In this document: in pieces, positions 1 through 10,243 of the stretch | Layout: every line of letters begins with the position of its first letter | Position numbering within the stretch: position 1 is the first letter of the stretch | Origin: Chara braunii | Taxonomy: Eukaryota > Streptophyta > Charophyceae > Charales > Characeae | Direction of reading: 5' to 3' | Length of the DNA: 33,487 bases | Assembly (NCBI GenBank): GCA_003427395.1 | Contig: BFEA01000008.1 | Location: forward strand, 7,691,180-7,724,666 | Position numbers and translations under genes: made by a program | Notes under the pieces: model-generated | The model's input: only the letters and a program-made list of their open reading frames with translations | Databases searched by the model: none | What the model was told of the DNA's origin: nothing

Positions 1-494
1 TCACTCCCCACTATCCACCCTCCAACCGCGAACCACGAAGGACGAACTTATCCTGCCGTTTGCGCAGTGCTGCCACGTGTCACCCCCATGATCAAAACCC
101 CCTTTTGTGGAGCACGACCAGAAAGTGTGCTCCTTCCTCTAAAAGACTACATGAAAAAAAAAAAAAAAAAAAAAAAACCATGAGCCGCTCACAACACGCG
201 CAATACATAGCCATCTGCCGACGTGGCAACGTCGCTGGACCGCGCAGTCTTCGCCACCCTTATCGTTCGACGCGGTGAGAGATGTTTCCGCACCTCCGCC
301 TTCACAGACTGCTGCGCAGAACCTACCACCTCACCTATTCGCCACACCCCCCCACCCCCAGCACCTCGCAACACCCGTCCCGCCTCTGCGCTACCGTGTC
401 CACTTGAAGGCGCACACTTCCTCCCCTCGTCACCACCGTCAACAAAGCGCCGATGATGCGCACCAACCCACTACCATCTGCTCGAGATGACGTG
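1..494. other. Non-coding flank with poly-A tract
   Basis: No reading frame here looks like protein. The stretch is C-rich and carries an uninterrupted run of 24 A at 154-177. It lies beyond the 3' end of the minus-strand gene remnant that stops at 495, so it may hold that gene's 3' flank. No terminator or other signal was recognised. Confidence 0.5.
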
Positions 495-2005
495 TCACTT
501 GCCATCATCTCCATCGTCATCCGCCGCGGGCCCGCTGCCGATCCACCCGTGTTTTGCGGCCTCCGCCGCGTTCTTTAGGGCAGCGTTGTGCCCGAACGCC
601 AACCCGCAATCACACCATTCCGGAATGCATTGTGGGTAATCTCCTAGTGTGAGGTGGGCCTTCCCTAGATGATCGAGGACGAGGTTGGCTGCGTCCACCA
701 CGTGTCGGCGCCAGTCGAAGATGTACGACCCCGCCGCTATCATCGTCGGTTTCGCGACCATGGACGCGTACGACCATGCCTCGTAATGCGATCGGTCGTC
801 GTCACCTCCCATGCGCATGATCCACACGACCGCGCACAACAACGCTCGCAGACTGTCCACCAACCTGGACAACCTCTCCTGTTTTACGCGCCCGTCATCC
901 GCCCACTGTCCGCACCAGAGCGCATCAGTCCAGCACTCCGCCAGCAGAACAACTGTCGCCTCTTGCCGCGCCGCCATGTCGTCGTCTTCCGGGCGGTCCT
1001 CAATCTTCACCCCCGCGAACCACAGAGGCACGTCCATCTTCATCGCCAACGTGTGGTAGACGAGTGCAGGGGATACCACTCTCCACCATTCCAAGGCCTG
1101 CCAAACTGCTCGTGCGAGGTCCGTGGCGAAGTCGACGGTGATGTAGGACTCTGCACGAGAGAAGCCAGTCGACCTCGACTGCGATTTAAAGATCCAACCG
1201 TGGATGGTGCACAACACTACTCTCTCCACGCTGCGCGCTCTACGGAGAGCCGGATCACGCTGCGCCGGGTCGTCGATCTTGAAGCGCGTCACGTCATTCG
1301 GCGGCATGATGAGCATCGAAGGCGGCTCAGCTCTTGTGTCTCCGTTGGCGATGGCGACGAAGTAGTCGGTGCATTCGCCTACCGCCTCCCTCAGAGGTTT
1401 CCCAAGACCCTGACCCCAGAAAGCGTCGCAATCAACCCACAACTTGGCCTTCTCTTCCAGCGCGTCCTCCTTCGGCGCTCCCTTCCCCTCGACACAAGTG
1501 GAAGGTCGTCGCCGTCATTGCCCTCTCGCTTTCCGTCTCTTCGGCCATCGCCACGGCCAACGTCGTCGACCCCCCCCCTTTCCGCACCTTCGACGACTCC
1601 GCCTTTAGCTGTGTGATCTGCCGCCGCCATCCGACTGGCGCTAGCCGTCGCGTCGCCCTTTTGCGCGATCGCCGTGTGCCCTCCCCCTGATGCCAACACG
1701 TGTTGCAGGGGGAGTGGCTGACGTGGCTGACATGAGCCAGCGGCCGCCGAAAGTTGTCCCGCGACCCGCGCGCCCGTGACGACAACCCCTGCCGTGTTTG
1801 GGGTCCTTGGCACCGTCCCGGCAGCACCGCCAATAATGCTGCGTTTCACTGCTTGCAGCTGCTCCCTCGACACTCCATCCCGCCCGAAACCCAACCTCGC
1901 GACCCCTGTCGTCCCTTGCGCGTCCACCATAGCCACTTCGTCTGTGACGAAGTCATCAGTTTGTGACGAGCTGGCGTCATCGATGCGCTGCCTTTTCGAC
2001 TTCGG
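495..2005 (-). pseudogene. Frameshifted conserved-looking W/D-rich protein, C-terminal part
   Basis: The clearest coding block is 1442-495 on the minus strand, 315 codons opening with WVDCDAFWGQGLGKPLREA. It is rich in Trp, Asp and Arg, has alternating hydrophobic and charged helices (for example LARAVWQALEWWRVV) and ends in a Gly/Asp-rich tail. The frame continues upstream to about 1498 (VEGKGAPKEDALEEKAK), then meets a stop. The neighbouring frames carry the continuation from about 1500 to 2005, with a basic patch near 2005-1980 (PKSKRQR, NLS-like) and a Ser/Ala/Gly-rich linker. At least one frameshift near 1500 is needed to join them. I do not recognise an enzyme: no DDE triad, ATPase or zinc motif is visible. 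It lies head-to-tail behind the Myb/SANT remnant (4784-3085), so both may be parts of one protein or two genes of one mobile unit (inference). The plus-strand ORF over the same span looks like an antisense shadow. Confidence 0.55.
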
Positions 2006-3084
2006 TATGTGGCCTCTGCCTTTGTTGGTTTCCCCACCTCGCCCGCCCCGCCATCTTCCTGCCCCTCGCCAAGGCGCCCCGTGGAGGCATCTGGTCCGCA
2101 AATCGGAATCAACGACAACGTAAACGAAGGCTGCCTTCGACGAAAGAGTGCGCGGAAGACGGACGCCTGACTGCTTCCCAGTGCTTCCAAGTGGACGGAG
2201 GACGACGTGGATGATGCAAATGACGGGGCAGTGGTCGTGGAACCGCGACGACGATGGCGACCGAAATGGAGATCGCGGACGACGAAACACGTTGGCGGAG
2301 GAGCACGTCCACGAAGGATGACGTCGATGAAGGAGCACGTGGACGGAGGCGGCGTTCAAGTCCTTGAAGCGCGGCACGTGGGCGAAGAGGACAGCTGTCG
2401 CGACGGGGACGCGGGACCACTTGTTTGATGCGCATGAAGGGGCATTGCCCGCACAGCACGATGCAGGAGCGTGGAGCGGCGAAGCGGACTTGCAGTCGCG
2501 CGACGACGAGCAGGTAGGCAGACGGTGCGAGAGGGAGCCGTGGCCAAGGAACCACTGTAGTACGGAATGGCGGGCGGAATGTCCTATTTNTACGTACTGC
2601 GATGTGAAAGTACACCGTGGACATGAGTCCCCGTCCACTACAGCCCGCCCCTTCGTCACTCGCCCATGGTCCGTTTTCCTCCGCAGGCGCATGTCATCCC
2701 TTGCATGGCCAACATCGAAAGTGGGCGCACAGAAGGACCCTGGCGGAGGTCGAAAAAGCCCGCCAAACCAACGACCCCCTCCCGCCCGAAAATCACACCC
2801 TTCTCCGAAACCCCCGGAGTTCGCCATCCATGCGTGCCGGCGACGCCTCACTACAGCAGTCGTAATATTCTATAATCAGACGACGTAGTGTAACACCGAA
2901 GGACGCGCCGCGGGGCATGACAACAATCATACCCATTCCACAATGAAATCATCAAATAAATGCATACTTAAAAAAAAAAAAATATCCGTGCGCCCAAAAA
3001 AAAAAAAACAGCCGTCTGTACACAACCCTCACATCTCGTCACTGCAGCACGCAGGACAATAACGGCACGCGTGGCGGGGAGACG
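2006..3084. other. Spacer between the two minus-strand gene remnants
   Basis: The translations here are Arg/Ser/Pro-rich in several frames, as expected from GC-rich non-coding or badly decayed sequence. None shows a domain. Two A-runs lie at about 2970-2981 and 2996-3008. The interval could be a decayed linker of one long gene or an intergenic region. Confidence 0.35.
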
Positions 3085-4784
3085 TCACGATCGCTCGTGG
3101 ATCGCTTTAGCAATCTCCATAAGTGCTTGGCACATCATCAAGTTCGCCTGGTCGGCCTTAACGTAGTGTTCCTTCTGCACTTCAACCTCTCGCTCCAGAT
3201 TGTCGCACTGCCTAGTCAGAATTGAGCACTGTCTCTTGCTCGCGCTGTCCACGGTTGTCGCCATCAGACTCCCGTGCTCCTTCATCACGTCTGCAATCGT
3301 GTCAAAGGTCTGTTGTCTCACATTCTTCCGTTTGGTGCCCCAGCCAACACCACCGCCGCTGATAGAATCCCTCGTCGACCCCTGATCGTCGTCCTGTCCA
3401 TCCCCGCCCCCCTCACTACCGCCGGATTCATTCCGACCTCCGCGTGGGCCGGGCATTTGAACACCTCCAGTCGCACCGGTGTCGGCGAGATTGGTGGGGT
3501 GTATGGTGTGATCGCTCCTGGTCATCGCCGCCATCTCCGAATACACACGCTCATCCATCCGGAAATCGAACCCCCGCTCCTTCCTCTCGCCTGGCGTTAG
3601 TGTGAAGAAATTTGGCTTCCCCGATTCTCCCATAAACTTGTGCACGGTTTTGAATTGCTGGTACAGGTTGTCCCATTTCTTCCCGCAATCGACGGCCTTT
3701 CTACTCGTGACCCCCATGTGCACCAGCCTTCCCGTGGTGTGCGCGAGGCCGGCAAGATGTGAATCCTGGTCTCTTTTTGCCCGGATGAAAGCAATCATGT
3801 GCTCCACGGTCCAAAAATCCCGGCTTTTCGATCCTTTGCCAGCCGACGCATCTTCCATACCCTTCTTCCCCCTCCGCCCCGTGCGCGTTTCCGGCAACTT
3901 TTTCGCAGCCGTCGACCCTCCCCGCTTTCTACTGGACGAATCTCCATCTCCTCGTCGTCCTCCTCGTCGTCGTTACCGGCCCCGTCGTCCGCCTCGCAAT
4001 CCTCCGCAACTGCACCATCTTCATCGCCTAATATATCGTCCGCCCCCACGGTAATCTTTGCCACCCCTCTCATTATGTCGGTCGTGCTCGCTTCACGCGA
4101 TTGTCGCCGATGATCATCCCAAAACTTTCGACCAACGACCTCCGTTGCTGACCACTCTTCGTTTGGGCGTCGTCCGTCCACTGTGCCACCTGCCGTCGTC
4201 GTTCTACACNGAACTGATCCGCCAGTCCGCGTTGTCACTGGAGCCGGTGTGTGGGTGGTGCCCGAAGCTGGGTTCACGATAACGGTGCGCGTCACCTCCT
4301 CNNCACTCCCGGACCTCAATCCNAAGCTGAGATCCACCAGTCCTGGGNCATAACCAGNCGGGGTACGCCCCTCCANCAGATCAGTGTACGTCGGCGTCGA
4401 TGCCTGCCTGTGCAGCTGGCTCCCCATCCAATCCTGAGTCGAACCGCTGCCCAGAGGAAGGGTAGAACATCNTGGGTCGTCGCCGTCATCGNCACTTGGA
4501 GGCAACNGTATCTCGTGGGACGGCAGGTGGCTGTACAGTGNGGGGTCGTACGGCCGCCTGACTGCTTCNGCACTTCTGCAGCGCTGACGTGACGACCCCN
4601 CAGCCCCAACGGACAGCGTGGTCCTCGTCTGTACCCTCTCCATCTTCCTGGCCGTCTTCGACGTTCGCCGCGTTTGTTTCCTCCCTGGAACGCGCAAGAG
4701 GCAGCAAATATGGAAGACGACAACGGCAAGCAGCAGCACAACGGCGAGCAGCAGCAAAGGCAGCCTGCGGTACAGGTCTGCCAT
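3085..4784 (-). pseudogene. Trihelix/Myb-SANT-like DNA-binding protein with hydrophobic N-terminus, frameshifted
   Basis: The minus-strand start at 4784 gives MADLYRR followed by about 23 hydrophobic residues (roughly 8-31), then a basic Arg/Lys stretch. This reads as a signal-anchor or membrane segment. A long low-complexity linker with many ambiguous bases follows, then an acidic block (EEDDEEMEI). Near 3895 the frame breaks at a short A-run; one extra A would join it to the second frame (3897-3085). That frame carries a Myb/SANT-like or trihelix domain: FWTVEHMIAFIRAKRDQD, then VDCGKKWDNLYQQFK and GFDFRMDERVYSEM. The segment between the first and third helices is short (LAHTTGRLVHMG) and lacks the Trp expected in helix 2, suggesting a deletion. 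After it come a Gly/Ser linker, a basic KRKN patch and a coiled-coil-like tail ending at 3085. DNA binding is inferred from the family. A membrane leader on such a protein is odd. A related N-terminus recurs at 16052. Confidence 0.6.
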
Positions 4785-5199
4785 GAACGACAGGGCAGCA
4801 GAAACAAAAGACGCACTCTCGCTGTGGCAAGCACGGCGAACGGAGACAAACGGTGCGAGAGGGAAGACGCCAATGAATGAAATTGATGCAATCTCGCAGC
4901 TGGCTGCAAGAGGGCGCTTACAAAATACGTATTTTTCGACCGTTGTGGAGCACGCGGGAACGGCACGACCACTTCAGGAGCCGGCCAAAGACGTCCGATG
5001 CTCGCCACTGCACCTCCGCCGGGACACCCGACGAACCGACAGGGCCGTCCCACGACGATCACCGCCAACGGTAAAACGACGAGGCCGTTACTCGACGTTT
5101 TGAACGCCCACGCCTCGGGATGTTCGTCTTCCGCCTTCCGGACCACCTCTGGACCACTTTCGACCTTCGTCGCCCCTTCGTGACGCGCCGCCGACACCC

Positions 5200-5345
5200 C
5201 GATAATCGCGGATCCTCGGGCTCCAAAGGACCTCGCGAGGTCCCTTGAACCCGAGGACGATTTGGCTGGGAAATCCTCGGAGGCCGAGGATTTGTCCTCG
5301 GAGTGTTTTCACAATTCTGTTCCGAAAATCGGCTCCGAGGACAGG
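5200..5345. repeat. Cluster of CCTCGG palindromes
   Basis: Three perfect inverted repeats follow one another. At 5228-5243 the 16-bp palindrome ggacctcgcgaggtcc has no loop. At 5271-5280/5284-5293 aaatcctcgg pairs with ccgaggattt across 3 nt. At 5294-5303/5333-5342 gtcctcggag pairs with ctccgaggac across 29 nt. The shared core is CCTCGG/CCGAGG. No gene overlaps convincingly. A transposon end or a foldback element is possible. Confidence 0.7.
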
Positions 5346-5504
5346 TGGAACGATGACGAAATCCTCGAAATCGCGTCCCCGAGGAGTGTCGAACGACGCC
5401 CTGTTGCTCCCCAGAATGGCAGGAGCCAGAACCACGAGGTTCTGATCTTCTCAAAAAAAAAAAAAAAAAAAGGTATGTTCGGCAACCAGCTGAAGATGTT
5501 GGGG

Positions 5505-5740
5505 ACAGGTTTCGAACCTACATCCTGTGGTTAACCATAGTATAGGTATCAGATTCTGTTTTTTTTGCTGTTTTTCCGCCTAAGGAAGTCTGTAGACGGG
5601 TTTCGAGCCCTTGTCATTGAATTAACTGTCTCGTGACGGGGGTGTGTCGTTTGGGTTTCAAACTTTAGTCCTTGGGTAGTCGTATCTCGAAGCAATGCAG
5701 ACGGTGTATGTCTGAGGATTTGAACTGGTGACCTTTGGTG
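5505..5740 (-). other. Series of tRNA T-arm/B-box-like motifs
   Basis: On the minus strand, four motifs resembling the RNA polymerase III B box (consensus GGTTCGANTCC) occur at about 5508-5519 (GGTTCGAAACC), 5597-5609 (GGCTCGAAACCC), 5656-5668 (GTTTGAAACCC) and 5715-5727 (AGTTCAAATCC). The first follows GTTAACCACAGG, as in the 3' half of an Asn tRNA, but no full cloverleaf can be closed because the anticodon stem lacks its 5' half. These are at best degraded tRNA-derived pieces or a SINE-like head, not working tRNA genes. Confidence 0.3.
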
Positions 5741-5835
5741 GCTGTGGTTCTGACGATGGTAGTCTTTCCTTCGTACAGTCTAGAAGTCAGACGTAGTGTT
5801 CCGGCAAGATAAATAGCAGTCACTGTTCCATCATT

Positions 5836-5911
5836 GGCACCGACAAAAGACCCCTGATGAGGCTGGCATGCGGCCAGCCGAAACTGGTCGGGTCTACACG
5901 CCTGTCGTGCC
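5836..5911 (+). ncRNA. Type I hammerhead ribozyme motif
   Basis: All core elements are present in order. CTGATGA (5854-5860) is followed by a perfect 7-bp stem II, ggctggc/gccagcc (5861-5867/5873-5879), closed by a 5-nt loop. GAA follows at 5880-5882. Then comes a very short stem III (A5883-T5888, C5884-G5887) and the cleavage triplet GTC (5887-5889), with predicted cleavage after 5889. Stem I is closed by agaccc/gggtct (5848-5853/5890-5895). It continues past an asymmetric internal loop into gaca/tgtc (5842-5845/5903-5906) and, after one bulged C, ggcac/gtgcc (5836-5840/5907-5911). The unusually short stem III is known from hammerheads carried by Penelope-like and other retroelements, which are thought to act as dimers. 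No such element's protein is visible nearby, so the carrier is unknown. Confidence 0.85.
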
Positions 5912-6020
5912 GAGCGTTTTTTAGCTTCATGCTTTTCAGCTAACGTTGCGTTCGGGATCATGTTGTTTTTTATCTTGCGTGTCGACTGGTCTTTCGTCTT
6001 CATCTTCGTCAATTTCCATT

Positions 6021-6119
6021 GTCCTCTGTCTTCGTCCTTATCTAGTCTATGTCTGAGTCCTGATCTTTTCTTCGTCCTCTGTCTTCGTCCTTGTCTAGCC
6101 AATGTATGAGTCCTGATCG
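6021..6119. repeat. Tandem repeat, 54-bp period, two units
   Basis: A 45-bp unit beginning gtcctctgtcttcgtcctt at 6021-6065 recurs at 6075-6119 with about four mismatches, giving a 54-bp period. It is a pyrimidine-rich CTTCGTC repeat downstream of the hammerhead motif and may belong to the same element. Confidence 0.75.
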
Positions 6120-7016
6120 TTGTCCATTCTAATGCTTGAATGTCATTCAAGTGTTACAAATAACAACAAACAACTTGTGTTGTTTGTCTGCCCACCCGCT
6201 TTCCCTCTGCCCTCCCGTCCATGTGTCTTGTTGGCCTTGCTCGTCCAGTGCTGTGTTGCCTCCCTGCCCTTTGCCTCATTGTCTTGCTTCCCCCCCCCTT
6301 CTTCTTCTGCATTTGTTTATGATGTACCATTGCATGACATTGTGTTCTGGTTCATCTGCAAACTGCATTTGAAGCATAGATGCTGCTCTTATGGTCCCGT
6401 ATTCACGTTCCACACATAGTGACCAGATGCATTCCTCAACGCACCGGTGTGACTTCCACCTCCGTGAGGGCCTTTCCCCACATCGCTGGATACAAAGTTC
6501 TTAGTCTTTTTCCTTTATTTCTTCTTCTTCTTTTCATTTTCTTATTTTTGGCCTCCAACCCTGCCCCGAGCCCCCGACGTTTTCGGAATAGGCTACTTTT
6601 GCGACTTAGCGTCCCATTGTACAAGGTAGTGGTAGTTTTAGTGGTAGGTAGGTAGGCGAAGCAGGTAGGTTGACACTAGGACTGGCAAGCGCAAGCGCGT
6701 GGGGAGCTTACCGGTCGGCAGGCTCAGCGGTCAAGGTACCCAAAACCTCGGTGATACCGAGGCAGACGGATGACATTGACGTCATCACTGTGGAGAGAGG
6801 TAGGTCAACAAGGCGGGGGAGAGGTGGGTGCCATCGTCGACAGAGGTCGAAAACGTGAGGGGTTGGGTGACAATGGTGGTGAGATACCAGCAAAGGGAGG
6901 GGTGAGGTGACGGGGAGAGGGTGGCGATACGCCCGGTGCATAAGTGTCGAGTGGTCAACGAACGGAGGGCGCCATTGCGCTGCACACGGGAGCGAAGAGA
7001 ACAAGGGTGAACACAG
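6120..7016. other. Non-coding stretch, pyrimidine-rich
   Basis: The region contains C/T-rich runs (6290-6310, 6500-6545) and a GGTA microsatellite-like patch near 6640-6670. Short frames exist on both strands but none shows a domain. It could hold the promoter or 5' untranslated region of the ORF at 7017. I see nothing firmer. Confidence 0.4.
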
Positions 7017-7574
7017 ATGGCTTCAAATGAAAACTTACAACAAGCGGCGGCAACGTGGGTGTCTACACTGGAAGATGGTCGATGCCAACTAAAGGAGATT
7101 GTGGTCGTGCTATCCTCAATCGATACGGCTCTTGTCCAGACTGAAGATGCAAGGGGGGGGTCTTCAATGCCAGCATGGGCGCAGGATAAGCGGCGGAGGA
7201 TGTTGGAGACACTCTGGGTTCTTGAGGAGGGACCCATTCTACAGTTGGACGACTTTCTGGATTGGCATTTGACAGACTCCCTGATGGAAGACTGCTATGC
7301 GCTCTACGAGGTGGGGAATGACTTGTGTGAGGATTGGGTGAAGTGCACAACTACAACAGCATCTACGTGCGTGGAGGTGAGTAGCGTGCAGCAAACAACA
7401 GAAACATCCAGCATACAAACGGCATGTACAGCAGTAACAACAAACTTCATTACATCGACAGCGGTTACAATGAAGACATCTACAACAATGTTGTCAACAA
7501 CAACTCCAACAACATCGACGGTGATGACAACAACCTCAATTACATCGACAGCGACTACAACGAAGACACGATGA
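7017..7574 (+). CDS. Hypothetical protein with Thr/Ser-rich C-terminus
   Basis: A 185-codon frame starts at 7017 (ATG in the context cacagATGg). Residues 1-110 look like an ordinary soluble helical protein (LKEIVVVLSSIDTALVQTED, LEEGPILQLDDFLDWHLTD). The last about 70 residues are almost only Thr, Ser, Ala and Val and come from an ACA-type trinucleotide expansion. After the stop at 7574, a second frame (7424-7960) stays open and carries Pro/Ser/Ile-rich sequence with LPTRGELSKAVDIM, so a frameshift in the repeat could extend the protein to 7960. I do not recognise the family. The acidic helical start followed by a low-complexity linker could suit a retroelement gag-like or orphan protein, but that is a guess. 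Confidence 0.4.
   Translation: MASNENLQQAAATWVSTLEDGRCQLKEIVVVLSSIDTALVQTEDARGGSSMPAWAQDKRRRMLETLWVLEEGPILQLDDFLDWHLTDSLMEDCYALYEVGNDLCEDWVKCTTTTASTCVEVSSVQQTTETSSIQTACTAVTTNFITSTAVTMKTSTTMLSTTTPTTSTVMTTTSITSTATTTKTR
7439..7568 (+). repeat. Diverged tandem duplication in ACA/CAA-rich coding repeat
   Basis: The segment 7439-7479 (containing ttcattacatcgacagc) recurs at 7530-7568 (tcaattacatcgacagc), with CAA/ACA trinucleotide runs between. It encodes the Thr-rich tail in one frame and an Asn/Asp/Tyr-rich peptide in another. Both frames are open, as expected for a low-complexity triplet repeat. Confidence 0.7.
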
Positions 7575-7960
7575 CGCCCCCGGCGCTGCTGTCAGTAACA
7601 CCATCTTCTACTCCAGATATATCAACAGCATCATCAATATCGCTAGAGTTATCAACGACAGTTACAATTCCGCTGATTCCTATCAAATCACTGGAGAAGA
7701 GAATTGCAATAACTACCTGTAAGCGTTCTCCGGTTCTCCCCACTCGGGGTGAACTATCAAAGGCTGTCGACATTATGCGGGGGCCTATGGGAAGGCAAGG
7801 GTTTATGGGGGGCAAGGAGAGGTGTCATTCCCGTGGGATGGGGGGGCTGGAAGGGCTGCACTGGTGGCGCCTCCGGCGGTGGAAAGTAGGGCCCGACCCT
7901 CGCCTCACCGCGTTTCTTCCGATCAACTGTGCTTTCGCTAGAACCAATGCCCTCGTTTAA

Positions 7961-9626
7961 TTGCTGCTCGCCCTCCGCGGTCACAAACCTGTGTTGTTCT
8001 CAAGGGAGGTATGTGTCCAATCAGCCAAAGTTTAGCTATGGCTTCGTAGGTTGTGCTTGTCTCTTTTGAACTGTGTTTGTCTCTCCTTCGCCAAACTGGA
8101 ATCCCCCCATATTGATTCATCCATGGTGGATACATTTCAGGATAATTGATTTTAGTCAGGCGAAGTTCTATCGATGAGGAGGGTGGGGTTAATCCTTCCC
8201 GACTGGGGGAGCAATCAATGCCCCGCCCTCGACATCTTTTCGAGTAGCAAAGGGAAGCCGTCTCCATGGGAGCTGTGGCTGAGGCTCTTCCAGCCCTCAT
8301 GGGAAGAGGCGTGAGTTGCTTCTGTATTCGATTCTATAATATGACCCTTGGGCACTGGGCCCCTTTAATTAAAAAAAAAAAAAAAAAAAGGTATCTTATT
8401 GATAGGGCTCTGTAAAAAGGGCCTCTGACTCTGCTGTGTCGGGAGGAGCCCCTCCCCTATAGAAAAGTCAAAGACCAGAAAAGTGTCAGTATACAGGATG
8501 AGAAGAGCACCAAAGCCCCCACTCAAGAAATCTAAACAAAGTTTACAACTTGGACAAGAAAAAAAAGAGTAAATTGCGCTACTTAAACAGAAGCCACAAG
8601 CCTCACCTATAACAAAGTCCAAGACCAGAAGCTACCAATATGCAGAATTAAGAGGAGCAAAACAAGCCCTCATCCAGATAAATGACCAAAAGCCAGAAAT
8701 CATAACTATGACTACAACATGTACAATAAAGCTACTAAATGTGCTAGTCAAGCTGAAGCCAAGAGCGAAACATCACACCGACACAAAGGGTACTAACAGT
8801 CCTACAAGAATGGTACCAACAGCGCCACATAAACAAAAACCGTACGGCAAAAAGCAGGTCACCCGTCTTGACTCTCTCTCTCCTCCACAACCTTCGTCAT
8901 GAACCAAGGAGTACGGTGTGCCACTGAATTAGAAATTCCGGAGCGTCTTCTACGACAACAGGTAGAAGACGACCTTTGGTTCCGGTTTAAGCAGATGGCG
9001 CATCCCTGAGTCAGTTTTCCAGCTTTACGCGGCCTGCAGCACATATCAACTCGTTGTTTTGTCACCGTCGTCGGAGTTCAGTTTGGGCCACATCATTATC
9101 ACGAGCTATGTGGGGAATTTATGACCATTTAGAAGATTAGTCAGCAGATAGAACAAGTATTGGATATTTCGTCGATTTCTAGGGAGACATCCGGGAGTTT
9201 CAATAGACGAGAGGCGAGGCATTGGTGAGCAGCTGCGCGCTTTGGCACTCGCTGTCGCCACCGATTTGCAATTTTGATTGGTCGATCAAGGTGTTCTTCC
9301 GGTACTCATGCAATTCAGTGTTGGGGATGAGCATTTACACAAAGTGTCCGGTTCCGATCCACCTTCTCTTCCCTGCCACGACCTCGACTTTGCGGAACGT
9401 CACTCACCTCTATGACTTATGTAGTTCTTTCTTTTTCCCTCCATCTGACTTCCCTCATCCGAATTCCCTCGTTACTTCTATTCTCCCCATGATTCTGATC
9501 TAGTCATCCACACTCTCGTAATCTCTCCTCCTGAGATCTCTCAAGACGATTGGACCAGCTTCCTGGATGGATGTATCTTTCTGTTTCCTTTGCTTCTCTT
9601 TTCGATACTATACTCCGGGGACTCGT
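7961..9626. other. Non-coding stretch with an old duplication and a hairpin
   Basis: No convincing gene is visible. An A-run lies at about 8371-8389. Two diverged copies of an A-rich segment, sharing the cores agaccagaa and aagccc, lie at 8457-8525 and 8608-8675, a period of about 151 bp. A perfect 10-bp hairpin, cgtcttctac/gtagaagacg, lies at 8944-8953/8962-8971 with an 8-nt loop. A 120-codon minus-strand frame at 8300-7938 shows no domain. Confidence 0.45.
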
Positions 9627-10243
9627 TCATCGGATGTCGAGCTGCTTGGCATCTAGGTGTAGGCGACAGGTTTCTTGACATGCGACTTTCTTGGATTCCT
9701 CGCGGGCAACATGCCGACAGGCGGATGCAACATAGCGTTGTGGGAGTTGATGTCGATCTTTCATTACCTGGTCGATCATCTCCATGTAGACCTTGCTAGC
9801 CTCTCCGACACAGTCAGACAAGCTCCTCTGTAGCGGGAACTGATGCCTCCATAGCATTGGCCTTCCCAGGGTAAGGGAGAATCTCCCGACAAGTACTTTT
9901 CAGATTCCCTATGACTTCAGCCTCCACGTCTGCATCGGTATTTCTAGAAGACTTCTGCGTAGTCGAACAATTCAAGTCGGCACGAAGATGAAGACAACGA
10001 AGATTTCCCCGCAAAAACATCATTTGCACCCTTTGCTTCTTCCCCTGGCTTCTCTTCCTTCCACCCCTCTGTTGAGACCCTTTTGTTTCCTCCCCAGCCA
10101 CTTCCTCTTCCTTCACTCTCTTCGCCTCTTGCGCCCCCCCCCGCCCTGGTCTTCTCCTTCCATCCAGGAAACACCTCCTTCTCACGTACCTCCATGAGAA
10201 AAATCACCTGCACTTGAGTCTCTGCCCCAAAGTGAGAGTACAA
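9627..10243 (-). pseudogene. Possible minus-strand gene remnant, unknown
   Basis: Two overlapping minus-strand frames look partly protein-like. The first (10185-9814) starts with a Lys/Arg/Glu/Gly-rich charged stretch and ends NAMEASVPATEELV. The second (9857-9627) reads LSDCVGEASKVYMEMIDQVM, then RHVAREESKKVACQETC. Joining them needs one frameshift near 9840. The charged N-terminus is typical of low-complexity sequence, and no domain or active site is recognisable. It could equally be chance. Confidence 0.25.

Noticed and set aside
669-1616. 315-codon plus-strand ORF opposite the minus-strand W-rich block
   Set aside because: It has the same span and a codon-complement pattern. Its translation is Arg/Pro/His/Ser-rich with no motif, while the minus strand gives balanced helical protein. 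It is an antisense shadow.
3885-3905. Programmed -1 frameshift at the A-run joining the two Myb/SANT frames
   Set aside because: The heptamer in frame (g cga aaa) is not slippery. The region has many ambiguous bases and other lesions, so an indel or sequencing error is simpler.
6436-6624. Small minus-strand ORF rich in Lys/Arg
   Set aside because: It arises from a TTCTTC-type pyrimidine run read on the other strand. No start context or motif supports it.
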